Positions 1 to 7,846 of a stretch of 64,000 bases of DNA are shown piece after piece. This DNA comes from JBBQYD01 sp942493075 (GTDB lineage: Bacteria > Verrucomicrobiota > Verrucomicrobiia > Limisphaerales > UBA8199). Each line of letters opens with the position of its first letter. Positions within the stretch are counted from its first letter, which is position 1. The notes beneath the pieces were generated by a model that saw only the letters and a program-made list of their open reading frames with translations, was not told where the DNA came from and did not search any database. Both the position numbers and the translations under genes were made by a program. Location of the stretch: contig OW818681.1 in assembly GCA_942493075.1 (NCBI GenBank), forward strand, positions 1,798,001 through 1,862,000. The letters run 5' to 3'.

Positions 1-589
1 CAGGCCGCCGGTATTCGCGCGGCGGGGGAGGAGGATTTCACGCGGAGAGAGGGATCAGAACGGGGAAATCACAATGTTTTCACGCAAAGAGGCGACGACC
101 TTTAGCCTTTAGCATTCAGCCCTTAGCCTTGCTTCCAAAGGGTGTCGTTGGACCCTTGAGCAATCGCCAGACCGGACCAGGAGGATGCAAGGTGCGCTGG
201 TGCCCTCGGAATGCGCTACGCGTTTTGGAGTGCGCGCGCGAAGCTTGCGAAGCGCCGCTTTCTCGCACGATTAGGTCTGAACCACGGAAGAGGATTGAAC
301 AGGAGGGGAACCGAGAGAACAGAGGGGAGACAGCAAGACATTGCGAACAGAAGGGGCACCAAGACAACGAAGGCCAAAAACTCGAACACCCAAAGAGGCT
401 GTACCTTCCAGTTGCAGTGATGCCGATCCGCTCAACCACCCGGGTGTTCATGCCAGTTGTGCGTGTCAGACATGCGCTGTAGCCGACCATGATACCGGAA
501 CCTGGTGTTGTAGGCCCGGTCCCCGCACCGGGCGGGTTTGTTTGATTGTTCCCAAGCCCTGAAGGAGCAGTTGGTGGACAGTGGACGTG

Positions 590-835
590 TGGGGCTCAGC
601 CCGAAGGGCTGCAATTCGTCAGCCCAGGGCAACGCCCTGGGAAAGCAATGAAAACCCTGCAAGGTCCTGAAAGGGCGCAACCCGGAATACGCCGAGCGCG
701 ATGAACGGTTGAAGGTGCCGTAGGACGACTGGAAGCCCACGGTGACGCCGTCCCATTTGGCGCGTTTTGCCCCTTCAGGGCAGGCATGGTATTACGGGCC
801 GCATCCCAGGGCGTTGCCCTGGGCTGGAGAGTTAC
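590..835. repeat. Inverted-repeat element built of REP-like palindromes
   Basis: Two perfect hairpins of the form CCCAGGGC-AAC-GCCCTGGG (about 622-640) and CCCAGGGC-GTT-GCCCTGGG (about 806-824) lie in inverted orientation. Between them are a second inverted pair, TGAAAGGGCGCAA near 669-681 and GCCCCTTCAGGGC near 769-781. A smaller hairpin AGCCC-GA-AGGGCT precedes the first arm at about 599-611. The whole segment is therefore an approximate 245-bp inverted repeat made of nested palindromes. No transposase gene lies inside it. It differs in sequence from the five-hairpin element found elsewhere in the window, though both use CCCAGG/CCTGGG stems. It is most likely a REP/BIME-type non-autonomous element. 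Confidence 0.6.
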
Positions 836-977
836 TGCGCCGTTGGCGCGCGGATTGGCCGGTGGTCGGTGTATGAGGGGCGGGATCAGCGAATGCCAAG
901 TCACATCCTGTACGACAAGAGCTTCTTCGGTTTTGCAGATCCCTTGACTTTAATCGTCATTCAGGTTTACTGGCCCT

Positions 978-1130
978 GTGACCGGTCTCAGCCAGCATGC
1001 GAGACAAACTGCAACCAACGAGTTGCGGTTCGTGTATGACGGCTCGAATTTGATCGCCGAGATAGGTGCTAACGGCATGACGTATTCGAGGAGAACTATA
1101 GAGCAGCCGGCTGCAGGGTTGAAGCAAGGC
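978..1130 (+). pseudogene. Rhs/YD-repeat protein remnant
   Basis: The frame starting near 978 reads a short stretch with the core NELRFVYDGSNLIAEI at about 1018-1065. This matches the well-known Rhs/YD-repeat consensus (RFVYDGWNLIAE-). The following residues resemble the usual continuation only for a few positions before the frame runs into unrelated sequence and a stop at 1166. No upstream YD repeats and no complete core domain are visible, so this is a small relic of a much larger Rhs gene. The orphan membrane protein directly downstream could once have belonged to the same polymorphic-toxin locus, but nothing in its sequence proves that. Confidence 0.6.
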
Positions 1131-1162
1131 CGTTGTCAAGATTTCGGATCTATCGATGTGGA

Positions 1163-1549
1163 ATGATTATGAAGAAGGTGTGCCTAGCGGTCGCAATACT
1201 CATCTTGATAGGGTTAACTGTCATCCTAATGAAACAAAGGTTCGGCAGGGGAGTTGTGAGCAGGTTCGAGGAGTATTACACGAAAGACCTTGAAATGAGA
1301 AACCTCCCTGGCTGGAATGTGACCAATTCGTTGCCACTGCCGCTGGATAGAGCCGTTCTGGTAGCCATGGACTACGCTACTAAGCAGCATCCAGACGTTG
1401 CCTCATGGGATCTAGATCAAGTTAGGTTAAAACGGGCAAAGGACGATATATGGTTCTATGAAGTGTATTTGACGGATCGCGTGACGGGTCGGCTAGAGTA
1501 TAGGAACATTCACGTCCTAATGGATGGTTCGATTTGGACTCCAAGGTAG
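1163..1549 (+). CDS. Small membrane-anchored hypothetical protein
   Basis: This is a protein of about 128 residues with no family that I recognise. It begins with a short basic stretch and a hydrophobic segment at roughly residues 4-22, suggesting one N-terminal membrane anchor or an uncleaved signal. The rest is soluble and acidic, with a PepSY-like or NTF2-like feel (KDDIWFYEVYL and RLEYRNIHVLMDGSI look like a beta-hairpin), but this is not a firm assignment. I chose the ATG at 1163 over the earlier start at 1133 because the hydrophobic anchor follows it directly; an ATG at 1169 is equally possible. It sits directly after the Rhs remnant and ends before a hairpin at 1580-1606. Confidence 0.55.
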   Translation: MIMKKVCLAVAILILIGLTVILMKQRFGRGVVSRFEEYYTKDLEMRNLPGWNVTNSLPLPLDRAVLVAMDYATKQHPDVASWDLDQVRLKRAKDDIWFYEVYLTDRVTGRLEYRNIHVLMDGSIWTPR

Positions 1550-1579
1550 TCGTTCGTTCGTTAGGCCCATTGGTTTCAC

Positions 1580-1606
1580 ATTGGCAACCCTTCTGGTTGC
1601 CCCAAT
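1580..1606. terminator. Stem-loop after the small membrane protein
   Basis: GGCAACC (1583-1589) pairs with GGTTGCC (1595-1601) around the loop CTTCT. The flanking ATT and AAT extend the stem across a small bulge. There is no T-tract, so it may be a weak or Rho-assisted terminator, or another palindromic repeat. Confidence 0.4.
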
Positions 1607-1677
1607 GACGGCGGGGCCCGAAAACCGCCAAACCGGTAATTGACAAGCCAAGCCCGGCAGGTAGTATGATTTCCGTG

Positions 1678-1753
<76 letters not shown>

Positions 1754-1760
1754 ATCTTTT

Positions 1761-2125
1761 CTAATGCCCCCCGCAAACCGTATAACCGGCACGGCGGAGG
1801 TCTTCGGCCAGATCCTTCTCCATCTGAACTGCGGCATCAAAGGGCATTGGATTCAGGTGCTCATACAATTCCGGGAGGAGCTTGATGCCGTAACGCTTCA
1901 CCATGTAAGAATCTTTCCAGCCGGCCTTATGATTCGCCAGGCGTTCAGAGGTGCCAGCCCTGTCATGCCTACATAGATGCATGGCTTCGATGGATCGCGA
2001 TCAGGATTTTCTTTACGAACTTTGCGCAACCGACCGGCGGCTTTGTCCAGAAGGACGACATAGACGTTATGATGATGCGCTGCCTCCTGTCTGTGCCGGG
2101 TTTGTCTTAAGGTGCGCCGTTTCAT
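1761..2125 (-). pseudogene. Frameshifted GIY-YIG-like nuclease gene
   Basis: Two overlapping minus-strand frames make one protein. The upstream part (from 2125) reads HNVYVVLLDKA and, after a charged insert, PCIYVGMTGL, which is the beta-hairpin core of the GIY-YIG fold. The downstream part (to 1761) continues as ERLANHKAGWKDSYMVKRYG, the usual arginine/histidine helix after the core, and ends with a helical tail. The reading frame changes between about 1945 and 1975. As it stands no single frame contains the complete domain, so the gene is broken unless the shift is a sequencing error. The combined length would be about 120 residues. Confidence 0.6.
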
Positions 2126-2142
2126 TCGAACCGGCCAGGGTT

Positions 2143-2472
2143 TTAGCCCTTCCGCCGGTAACTTATAGTGACCATCCGGCTATCCAGTTCAATCTCCGAA
2201 TAGCCCCACGGAAGGTAACGCTCGGGACCTTTCCGGTTGGGATACTCCACCCGCCAGGCAACGACCTTCCAGCCGTCGCCGAAGCGGATGACTTCCCACT
2301 CAGCCCGGCTTGCCCAATCCTCATTCTGCTCCAGGCATCGTCTGGCGGCCGATATGTGGTCACGAAATTGTCCCTCTGGATCTTCTGGTTGTGCCATGCG
2401 TGTCACGCGCGGCCCGCACCCGATCAACAGCACAATATGAAGCCAAATTAAACCCCGAAAAAGCGTCCTCAC
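2143..2472 (-). CDS. Small predicted lipoprotein
   Basis: This 109-residue protein starts with a hydrophobic segment that ends in the lipobox-like LIGC at about residues 16-19, so it is probably exported and lipid-anchored at Cys19. The mature part is mixed alpha/beta: a helix around DHISAARRCLEQ followed by strands (AEWEVIRFGDGWKVVAWRVEY). That pattern resembles small NTF2-like or immunity-like lipoproteins, although I cannot name a family. It lies upstream of the GIY-YIG pseudogene on the same strand and 21 bases downstream of the GH78-like gene stop. It may be transcribed with the latter, but the products show no obvious link. Confidence 0.6.
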   Translation of the reverse strand: MRTLFRGLIWLHIVLLIGCGPRVTRMAQPEDPEGQFRDHISAARRCLEQNEDWASRAEWEVIRFGDGWKVVAWRVEYPNRKGPERYLPWGYSEIELDSRMVTISYRRKG

Positions 2473-2493
2473 TATCCAAGAATTATCGGCATG

Positions 2494-4326
2494 TTATCGC
2501 GGGAGTTGAGGGTTTTGGTCAGTTTTCTCCACTCGAACCCCTCTCGGGACACTGATCTTGGATTTGATCGTTCCATCAGGACGGCGTTCATGCCGCACCT
2601 TGATCAGCCCGCGAGGCGTTGGATATGAACCTTCTACCCACTTCAGGTTGCCGAGTTGCGGGGTGATCGAGACCCGCTTAAAACCGGGCTCCAACGGTTT
2701 TATCCCAAGAACAGTCTGACTCAGCCAAGCAGTGGGGCCGCTGGCCCAGCCGTGGCACAGGCTGTGTCGGAAACCGAGGTAGCAATAGTCGCCGTAATCG
2801 CCGTGCAGATCCTTTTTACCAGCGGGGACCAACTCGTCGATACGTCCAGCATTATTTGTCCATTCGAGATTGAAATCTTCCCAGAATGTGGTGGCGCCGA
2901 AATCGAGCATGGTGCCCCAGTAGGTTCGGATAAAGTCCAGCGCGGTGTCTGTGTCGCCGGATTTCGCGAGGGCCTTCAGCACGTAGAACCCGTAAAACGT
3001 GGAGATATCCTTGGGACCGTTAACTTTCAGCACCTCGTTCGCAGTCTGTCGGGCATCGCGCATCCCTGCCAGGCTTAGCAGCGCCGCGCCCGATTTGGAC
3101 CCGTTCACATCGGGCACGACCTTGCGTCCGCGTGTGGCGGCGTCGGTGCAGGCCTGAGCCACTTCGTTTTCCTTGAGGACCGTCATGAGGCGTGCGCCGC
3201 TTTCGAGGGTCATTACCAGGAGCCCCTGCAACCCGGCAGTGACGCCTTGCTTGTTCGGAGAACTTGGCCAGTCCAGAAACCGAACGCCATCGATACGTTC
3301 CTTGCCGTCCGGGCCAATCAGGCTGGCGAGTTTCGTAAGCAAAGGCTTCAAATAGGAACGTTGCGCCGCCAGATAATCGCGATTGCCATGGTGCATCCAC
3401 ATCTCCTCCTGAATCAGCACCCACCACATTGAATAACTGGAGATCCCGTTCATCCACTCTTGGACAGGTGTGATGTCGCGGGTCAGATCGAGCGAGCGTG
3501 GGACGACTTCGTTGAACCCGAACACCGCGTTAATCGTGCTGACTTCAGGGTGCATATCGCCGATCCATACCAAGCGGTCGCGCTTGATGCCGTCCCAGAG
3601 GTATTCCTGCATGTTCAGGTGCACCGTGTAGGCGCCGGTTTGCCAGATGCGATTGAGACGCTCATCGTTGCAGCGGAATGATCCGAGTTGAGGGATGTCC
3701 CGGATTTGCTGCACGGCGCGGACTTGGCTTAACTGAACCGGAAGATCCGGGTCAATGGCATCGATGCGCACAAACCGAAAGCCGCTGGGCCCCACCATTT
3801 TCTTGCCCAGCCAGGGCAGTGTTACGACCTGGTCGCGGATGGCATGGTCATTCCCGGCGTTTTGTTTGCCGCCGAGCTCTGCCATCGCTTCGGCAACAGA
3901 TTCACCAAAGCGCACCCGCACCCGGCGGAGTTTTTCTGCTTCTGGCATCATCGGAGTGATGAGCTCGACATACCCATGAAGCTCAGACCCGAAATCCAGC
4001 AATAGCCCCGCCTGGCTTTGTGTGGAGGAGATCAGTTCGGTGGGTGGGACCGGTTCTTTGATCACGGCCTGTCCGGGCTTCTTTTCCAGGAGCGCCTTCG
4101 GATTAGTAACCCCGGAGTCACTCTGCCATACGATACGTTTCGGGGCGATGTGGAAGGTGTTCAGGGGCGAGCGTTCGGTTTCCTGCTGAGGGGCGGCAAC
4201 GCAAGCCAGCGGGATGGAGATCGAGAACAAACACACCAGGCTGAACATCGCGAATGCGGAATGTTTTACTAAAGAAGGAAGGTTGCGCGGCAGAGCCCGC
4301 AGTTGGAATCCGGATTTCACTATCAT
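2494..4326 (-). CDS. Secreted GH78-like alpha-L-rhamnosidase family protein
   Basis: This is a 610-residue exported protein. A long basic N-terminus leads to a hydrophobic signal segment at about residues 24-43 ending near ACVAAP. Residues 100-210 form a beta-sandwich, with LLLDFGSELHGYVEL typical of the second rhamnosidase domain. The (alpha/alpha)6 catalytic domain begins near 215 (GSFRCNDERLNRIWQTGAYT) and carries the WDGIKRDRLVWIGDMHPE motif at 244-260, where GH78 enzymes have an acidic catalytic cluster. A small beta domain ends the protein. It is shorter than full GH78 enzymes (about 900-1000 aa) because the N-terminal carbohydrate-binding modules are absent. The expected role is release of rhamnose or a related deoxysugar from plant or algal polysaccharide outside the cytoplasm. 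A later start at Met27 would still keep much of the signal. Confidence 0.8.
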   Translation of the reverse strand: MIVKSGFQLRALPRNLPSLVKHSAFAMFSLVCLFSISIPLACVAAPQQETERSPLNTFHIAPKRIVWQSDSGVTNPKALLEKKPGQAVIKEPVPPTELISSTQSQAGLLLDFGSELHGYVELITPMMPEAEKLRRVRVRFGESVAEAMAELGGKQNAGNDHAIRDQVVTLPWLGKKMVGPSGFRFVRIDAIDPDLPVQLSQVRAVQQIRDIPQLGSFRCNDERLNRIWQTGAYTVHLNMQEYLWDGIKRDRLVWIGDMHPEVSTINAVFGFNEVVPRSLDLTRDITPVQEWMNGISSYSMWWVLIQEEMWMHHGNRDYLAAQRSYLKPLLTKLASLIGPDGKERIDGVRFLDWPSSPNKQGVTAGLQGLLVMTLESGARLMTVLKENEVAQACTDAATRGRKVVPDVNGSKSGAALLSLAGMRDARQTANEVLKVNGPKDISTFYGFYVLKALAKSGDTDTALDFIRTYWGTMLDFGATTFWEDFNLEWTNNAGRIDELVPAGKKDLHGDYGDYCYLGFRHSLCHGWASGPTAWLSQTVLGIKPLEPGFKRVSITPQLGNLKWVEGSYPTPRGLIKVRHERRPDGTIKSKISVPRGVRVEKTDQNPQLPR

Positions 4327-4469
4327 GATGGGCTAAAGGAAATCCCGGGCTGGCTCAAAAGGGAAGCAGAATTATTGAGTATTGTTTTGGTGCGGGGGTG
4401 GGTAAAGACATGCCAGCGCGCCAACGGGGGTTCGTTGCTGATCCCGGCAAGAATGACGTCCGATGGGCC

Positions 4470-4483
4470 GTCCCTCTCGGGAC
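4470..4483. repeat. Short hairpin between the GH78-like gene and the response regulator
   Basis: GTCCC (4470-4474) pairs with GGGAC (4479-4483) around the loop TCTC, followed by TTGGG. This resembles the inner hairpin of the five-hairpin element (GACCGC-TCT-GCGGTC then CCTTGGG). It could be a degraded left part of the partial copy that starts at 4508. Confidence 0.35.
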
Positions 4484-4504
4484 TTGGGTGATCTCTATGG
4501 GGCA

Positions 4505-5182
4505 CTACCCAGCACTGCCGTGCTGGGCTAGTTGCGGTCGCCCCTTTTCAGGGGCTTGGGGATCGGACGGATGCAGCGCTTCCAGGGCTCGAAGGGCCGC
4601 TGCGTTGCGGCTCTCGACTCCCATTTTGGTGAATATATGCTGGACGTGTTTTTTTACGGTGTATTCCGTTGAACCGAGGATTGCTGCAATATCCCCGTTT
4701 GCCTTGCCCTGCGCTATCCAGAGAAGTACCTCGGCTTCCCTGGGTGTCAGCCCCATCCGTTCGAGTGGGCGAGGAGAGGTGAAATCCGGGCAAAACCCGG
4801 CTTGCGGTCGGTGCTGTTCCCGGCGGAGCCTCGCTTGGACTGCTGCCAGCAACTCCATAGCTGTGACAGGTTTGGTGAGATAATCGTCGGCACCAAGGTT
4901 CATTCCGGTGCGGAGATCGCATTTTTCGCCCTTAGCTGTGAGGAAGATGAAAGGAGTGTGAGCTATGCTTTGATCCTGCCGTATGCTCTGTAGAACAGAA
5001 TAACCATCCATTTCGGGCATCATTACGTCACAAATAATCAGTTGAGGATGATGCTGCCGAGCCAGTGCCAGGCCTTTACGTCCGTTGTCCGCTGTGAGGA
5101 CGGCGTAATATTCCATCTCGAGGATGGTGCCCAGGTTGTTGCGCATGTCTCTCTGGTCTTCAATGAGGAGGATCGTGGTCAT
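4505..5182 (-). CDS. Response regulator, receiver plus LuxR-type helix-turn-helix
   Basis: This is a 225-residue two-component regulator. The receiver domain (residues 1-120) has the acidic pair ED at 8-9, the phosphoacceptor Asp52 in LIICDVMMPEMDG, Thr82 in FLTAK and Lys104 in YLTKP. A LuxR/NarL-type DNA-binding domain follows at about 143-200 (LTPREAEVLLWIAQGK, then STEYTVKKHVQHIFTKMGV). Its ATG overlaps the stop of the upstream histidine kinase by 4 bases (5179-5182), so the pair is translationally coupled and almost certainly cognate. The last 16-18 residues (PEKGRPQLAQHGSAG) and the stop codon come from a partial copy of the interspersed five-hairpin repeat at 4508-4560. The native C-terminus was therefore replaced or extended. 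Confidence 0.9.
   Translation of the reverse strand: MTTILLIEDQRDMRNNLGTILEMEYYAVLTADNGRKGLALARQHHPQLIICDVMMPEMDGYSVLQSIRQDQSIAHTPFIFLTAKGEKCDLRTGMNLGADDYLTKPVTAMELLAAVQARLRREQHRPQAGFCPDFTSPRPLERMGLTPREAEVLLWIAQGKANGDIAAILGSTEYTVKKHVQHIFTKMGVESRNAAALRALEALHPSDPQAPEKGRPQLAQHGSAG
4508..4560 (+). repeat. Partial five-hairpin repeat inside the 3' end of a regulator gene
   Basis: The segment repeats the last two hairpins of the element seen in full at 21.3, 23.3, 40.3 and 49.6 kb. These are CCCAGCAC-TGCC-GTGCTGGG (4508-4527), the linker CTAGTTGCGGTC, and GCCCCT-TTTC-AGGGGC (4540-4555), ending in TTGGGG. Compared with copy 3 at 40512-40568 the linker GGGCTANTNGCGGTCGCCC is shared, while both stems have different bases that still pair. 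It codes, on the minus strand, for the last residues of the response regulator. Confidence 0.65.
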
Positions 5183-7569
5183 AAAGATGTGTTGAACATT
5201 GGCAAACGCACGACAATTGTTGTGCCCTCTCCTGGAGCGCTTGCGAGCTCGATGGAACCGCCGTGCAATTCCACACAGCGCTTCACGATGGCCAATCCGA
5301 GGCCGGTCCCGGGCCGGTCCCCGACATTACTGCCACGCGTAAAAGCCGAGAAGAGGCGTTTCTGATCCTCAGGTGAAATGCCAATCCCACGGTCACAGAT
5401 GGTAAATCGGGCGAAGGTAGTGGACGATTGCATCAATTCTTCCGTTGGAGGGGTTTGAACCAAGACCGACGTTCCACCACGCGAAGCGCCCACGTGACAA
5501 TCCAGTTGCGATGTGAGATTCGCTTCAGGTTTCTCCCGCGTCACCCCAAAATAAACCGGCGTTCCTGGATCGGAGTATTTCACAGCATTACACAGCAGGT
5601 TCGTAAGGATCGGTCGCAACAGGCTTTCATCACCGAAAGCGCCTTCGAGGCTGCCGGTTTCCAGTTGAATGGGGCATACCGCTTTGGTTGCTGACTGAAT
5701 CTCATCCACAAGGTGCCGGCAGAGTGTGCCCAGATCGAGCGGCTCAGGAACGAACTGGACTTTTCCGGCTTCAACCTTGCCTAACAGCAGGACATCCTCC
5801 ACGAGGTCGCTCAAGTTTTCGGTGGCACGCTGAATGACTTCGAGTTGTTCCTGCCGCTTGGCGGGACTGAGCCGATCGAGGTACCTCCGAAGAATATCCG
5901 ATGATGAAACAATCACTCCGAGCGGTGTGCGGAACTCGTGCGACACCACAGAAACGAGGTTGCTTTTCAGTTTTCCGAGCTCACGCTCACGTTCCAAGGC
6001 CTTGAGCAGCTCCTTCTCCGTGCGTTTTCTTTCTTCTATACTGGCTGCCAGTTCAACCGTGCGCCGAGCAACCTGCTGTCGCAAAAGCCAAACCCAGGCC
6101 AATGCCAGCAGTAATGCTCCAGTAGAAATGCTCAACCATCTTAACACCACAGCGCTGAGGAGCGGCGATGGTTCGGTCAATAGCCGGATGTCAGCCGGGT
6201 TGCGCAATTCAATCTGAATTCCTTTGGGTTTACCGGCCTGTCGAGGCGTCGGCAGAACCAGGCCAGTCAATTCAACGAGGCAGTTTGCAGGCAGCTCGAT
6301 TCTGGCTCCCTCCGGACCCAGGAGACGGGCTTCGAAAAACATGGCGTCGGATTCCAACCAGAACGTGGTTAGGGGCTGTGGTCCCGATCCGCTCTGGCGG
6401 TCTACGACGCACGCCTTCAGCCGGACTAGTGCGTGATCCAACTCTGGGGCAAGTGCTTCGCGGGCCTTGATCATTCGTGGCTGGATGGGTTTTCCCGCGC
6501 CAATAACGCGGTACTCGCCGCCATGCAACAGAGGAACTGCCTTACCTTCTGCCGACGGTGAACCAACGACCTCTATTAAGTCCCCTGACTTCACCCGTGC
6601 TGGCGCGGGACGTTGTTCCCAGGCCGCTTGAGGATCGTCCCTCCAATAAGGGGCTACATTCCGGTCGCGTCCGATTGGAACATGCAAATACGCTGCAACC
6701 GGGCCGGTGGCATCCTCCAGGACGATGCGGTAGGGACCTTGGTTTGAATAGACGTGCGTAACGGTTCCCCTGACTCGCACGTGGTCGTCCTGGCTGGTGG
6801 GGAGCCGGCGAAGCTGTCTTGCGGTTACCAGTGGACGCTCATAGAAATCCGCCGTGCCAGGCTTTAAAACCCGCATGCATTCGGGCTGCGGCACATGCAG
6901 CCGAAACCCGTAAGGCTTCTGATCCGGCCCGGCCAGGGTCCACACCACGCCACTTAACTCTACTACGCTATCCACCAAGTCCTCGGGAATCTTGAATCCC
7001 AAATTAATTTTCACATAGGCATAAAAGGGCTGTGTCCCGGAAGTCACTTGCAGAACCAGGTCTCCCCGGGCGATTCCCGCGTCATGGACCATGCACTGCA
7101 ATTTCACCCATTCGCCAAAATGGATTTCTGATGCCAGGCTGCGTGCGCTATGCCCCACCGGAGTGGGTAGTGGTGCTGCGCCGGCCACTTCAATGTGAGC
7201 ATTCCGGATCATCGCCTGGAAGCGGTCCGCAGCGGTTTCTCCTATCACTTCGACCACATCCCCGGGGCAGAGACGGACATCGAGATTGGTGCGGGCGATG
7301 AGGATGCTGCGGGAGTCATTCTGCACGAAGACCAAACCCTCATATCCCGGAACCTCCCAGGTGACCACTCCGCGGGCGTGGAGAGTCTGGCCCGTGATGA
7401 TAGGCGAAGGGGGGCGCGCTAGCTCCGGATTATTCGGAATTCCGGCGTGTCCGGGATCAGACAGGAATGCAGCGAGGAAAGGAGCAATGGCAGCCACAAG
7501 GCGTGACCAAACCCAATTGCGCTGTTGCGCATGGTCCCGCTGCGCTCTCCCCCTATCGTCTGATCTCAT
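5179..7569 (-). CDS. Membrane-bound sensor histidine kinase
   Basis: From the start at 7569 the protein has 796 residues. A signal-like segment (about 21-42) leads into a long extracytoplasmic region (50-460) made of at least three OB-fold-like beta modules, each with a GxVxxxxG...VELTG or VEVIG pattern (for example RVRGTVTHVYSNQGPYRIVLED). One membrane helix follows at about 471-496, then a coiled linker (500-532), and the HisKA domain with phospho-acceptor His544 in VVSHEFRTP. The ATPase domain has Asn661 (N box), DRGIGIS at 726-732 and GTGLGLA at 754-760. The earlier ATG at 7662 would add a non-signal leader, so I prefer 7569. It is coupled to the downstream response regulator by a 4-base overlap. 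The ligand is unknown; similar periplasmic domains occur in soil-bacterial kinases. Confidence 0.88.
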   Translation of the reverse strand: MRSDDRGRAQRDHAQQRNWVWSRLVAAIAPFLAAFLSDPGHAGIPNNPELARPPSPIITGQTLHARGVVTWEVPGYEGLVFVQNDSRSILIARTNLDVRLCPGDVVEVIGETAADRFQAMIRNAHIEVAGAAPLPTPVGHSARSLASEIHFGEWVKLQCMVHDAGIARGDLVLQVTSGTQPFYAYVKINLGFKIPEDLVDSVVELSGVVWTLAGPDQKPYGFRLHVPQPECMRVLKPGTADFYERPLVTARQLRRLPTSQDDHVRVRGTVTHVYSNQGPYRIVLEDATGPVAAYLHVPIGRDRNVAPYWRDDPQAAWEQRPAPARVKSGDLIEVVGSPSAEGKAVPLLHGGEYRVIGAGKPIQPRMIKAREALAPELDHALVRLKACVVDRQSGSGPQPLTTFWLESDAMFFEARLLGPEGARIELPANCLVELTGLVLPTPRQAGKPKGIQIELRNPADIRLLTEPSPLLSAVVLRWLSISTGALLLALAWVWLLRQQVARRTVELAASIEERKRTEKELLKALERERELGKLKSNLVSVVSHEFRTPLGVIVSSSDILRRYLDRLSPAKRQEQLEVIQRATENLSDLVEDVLLLGKVEAGKVQFVPEPLDLGTLCRHLVDEIQSATKAVCPIQLETGSLEGAFGDESLLRPILTNLLCNAVKYSDPGTPVYFGVTREKPEANLTSQLDCHVGASRGGTSVLVQTPPTEELMQSSTTFARFTICDRGIGISPEDQKRLFSAFTRGSNVGDRPGTGLGLAIVKRCVELHGGSIELASAPGEGTTIVVRLPMFNTSL

Positions 7570-7770
7570 CGATTTAAGCGTCCCTAACCACGAGCAAATG
7601 GCAGCGAAAGGCGCCCGCGCGCATGCCTGAGGCTCTACCGGTTGCAGGTGGCTTAAACACAAACTCGCTCATCGTAGGTATCACTGATTCTTCATCATCG
7701 TATCAGACATTGTTTTATGCAAATTCCTGTCGAGATGAACGGGCATAAATTGAGGGAGACACTGTTCCGG

Positions 7771-7800
7771 TTGAAATGGGGTGTTCTCCTAAAGTGGTAT
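7771..7800 (+). promoter_or_regulatory. Possible sigma70-type promoter of the giant-protein operon
   Basis: TTGAAA (7771-7776) and TGGTAT (7795-7800) are separated by 18 bases and lie 46 bases before the chosen start of the first giant exported protein. The divergent histidine kinase begins at 7569. The match to consensus is only moderate. Confidence 0.3.
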
Positions 7801-7846
7801 AGCCTCTGGGATTTGGACGTGGTAAGTCTTGTCACCATTTCTGCGA

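Larger units (their letters stand above)
1..1162. other. Decayed intergenic region without a supported intact gene
   Basis: I see no convincing intact coding sequence in the first 1.16 kb. The short open frames between about 116 and 900 overlap each other on both strands, start inside repeats, and have no recognisable family, signal peptide or ribosome binding site. The stretch holds a palindromic repeat (590-835) and an Rhs remnant (978-1130), described separately. It also contains purine-rich low-complexity text around 270-390 and the filler-like words ACGCAAAG/ACGCGGAG near 38-95. Similar filler recurs at 37438-37461. The region reads as eroded sequence between functional loci. Confidence 0.6.

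Noticed and set aside
116..904. Overlapping short open frames on both strands in the first kilobase
   Set aside because: They cross palindromic repeats, lack ribosome binding sites and resemble no protein.
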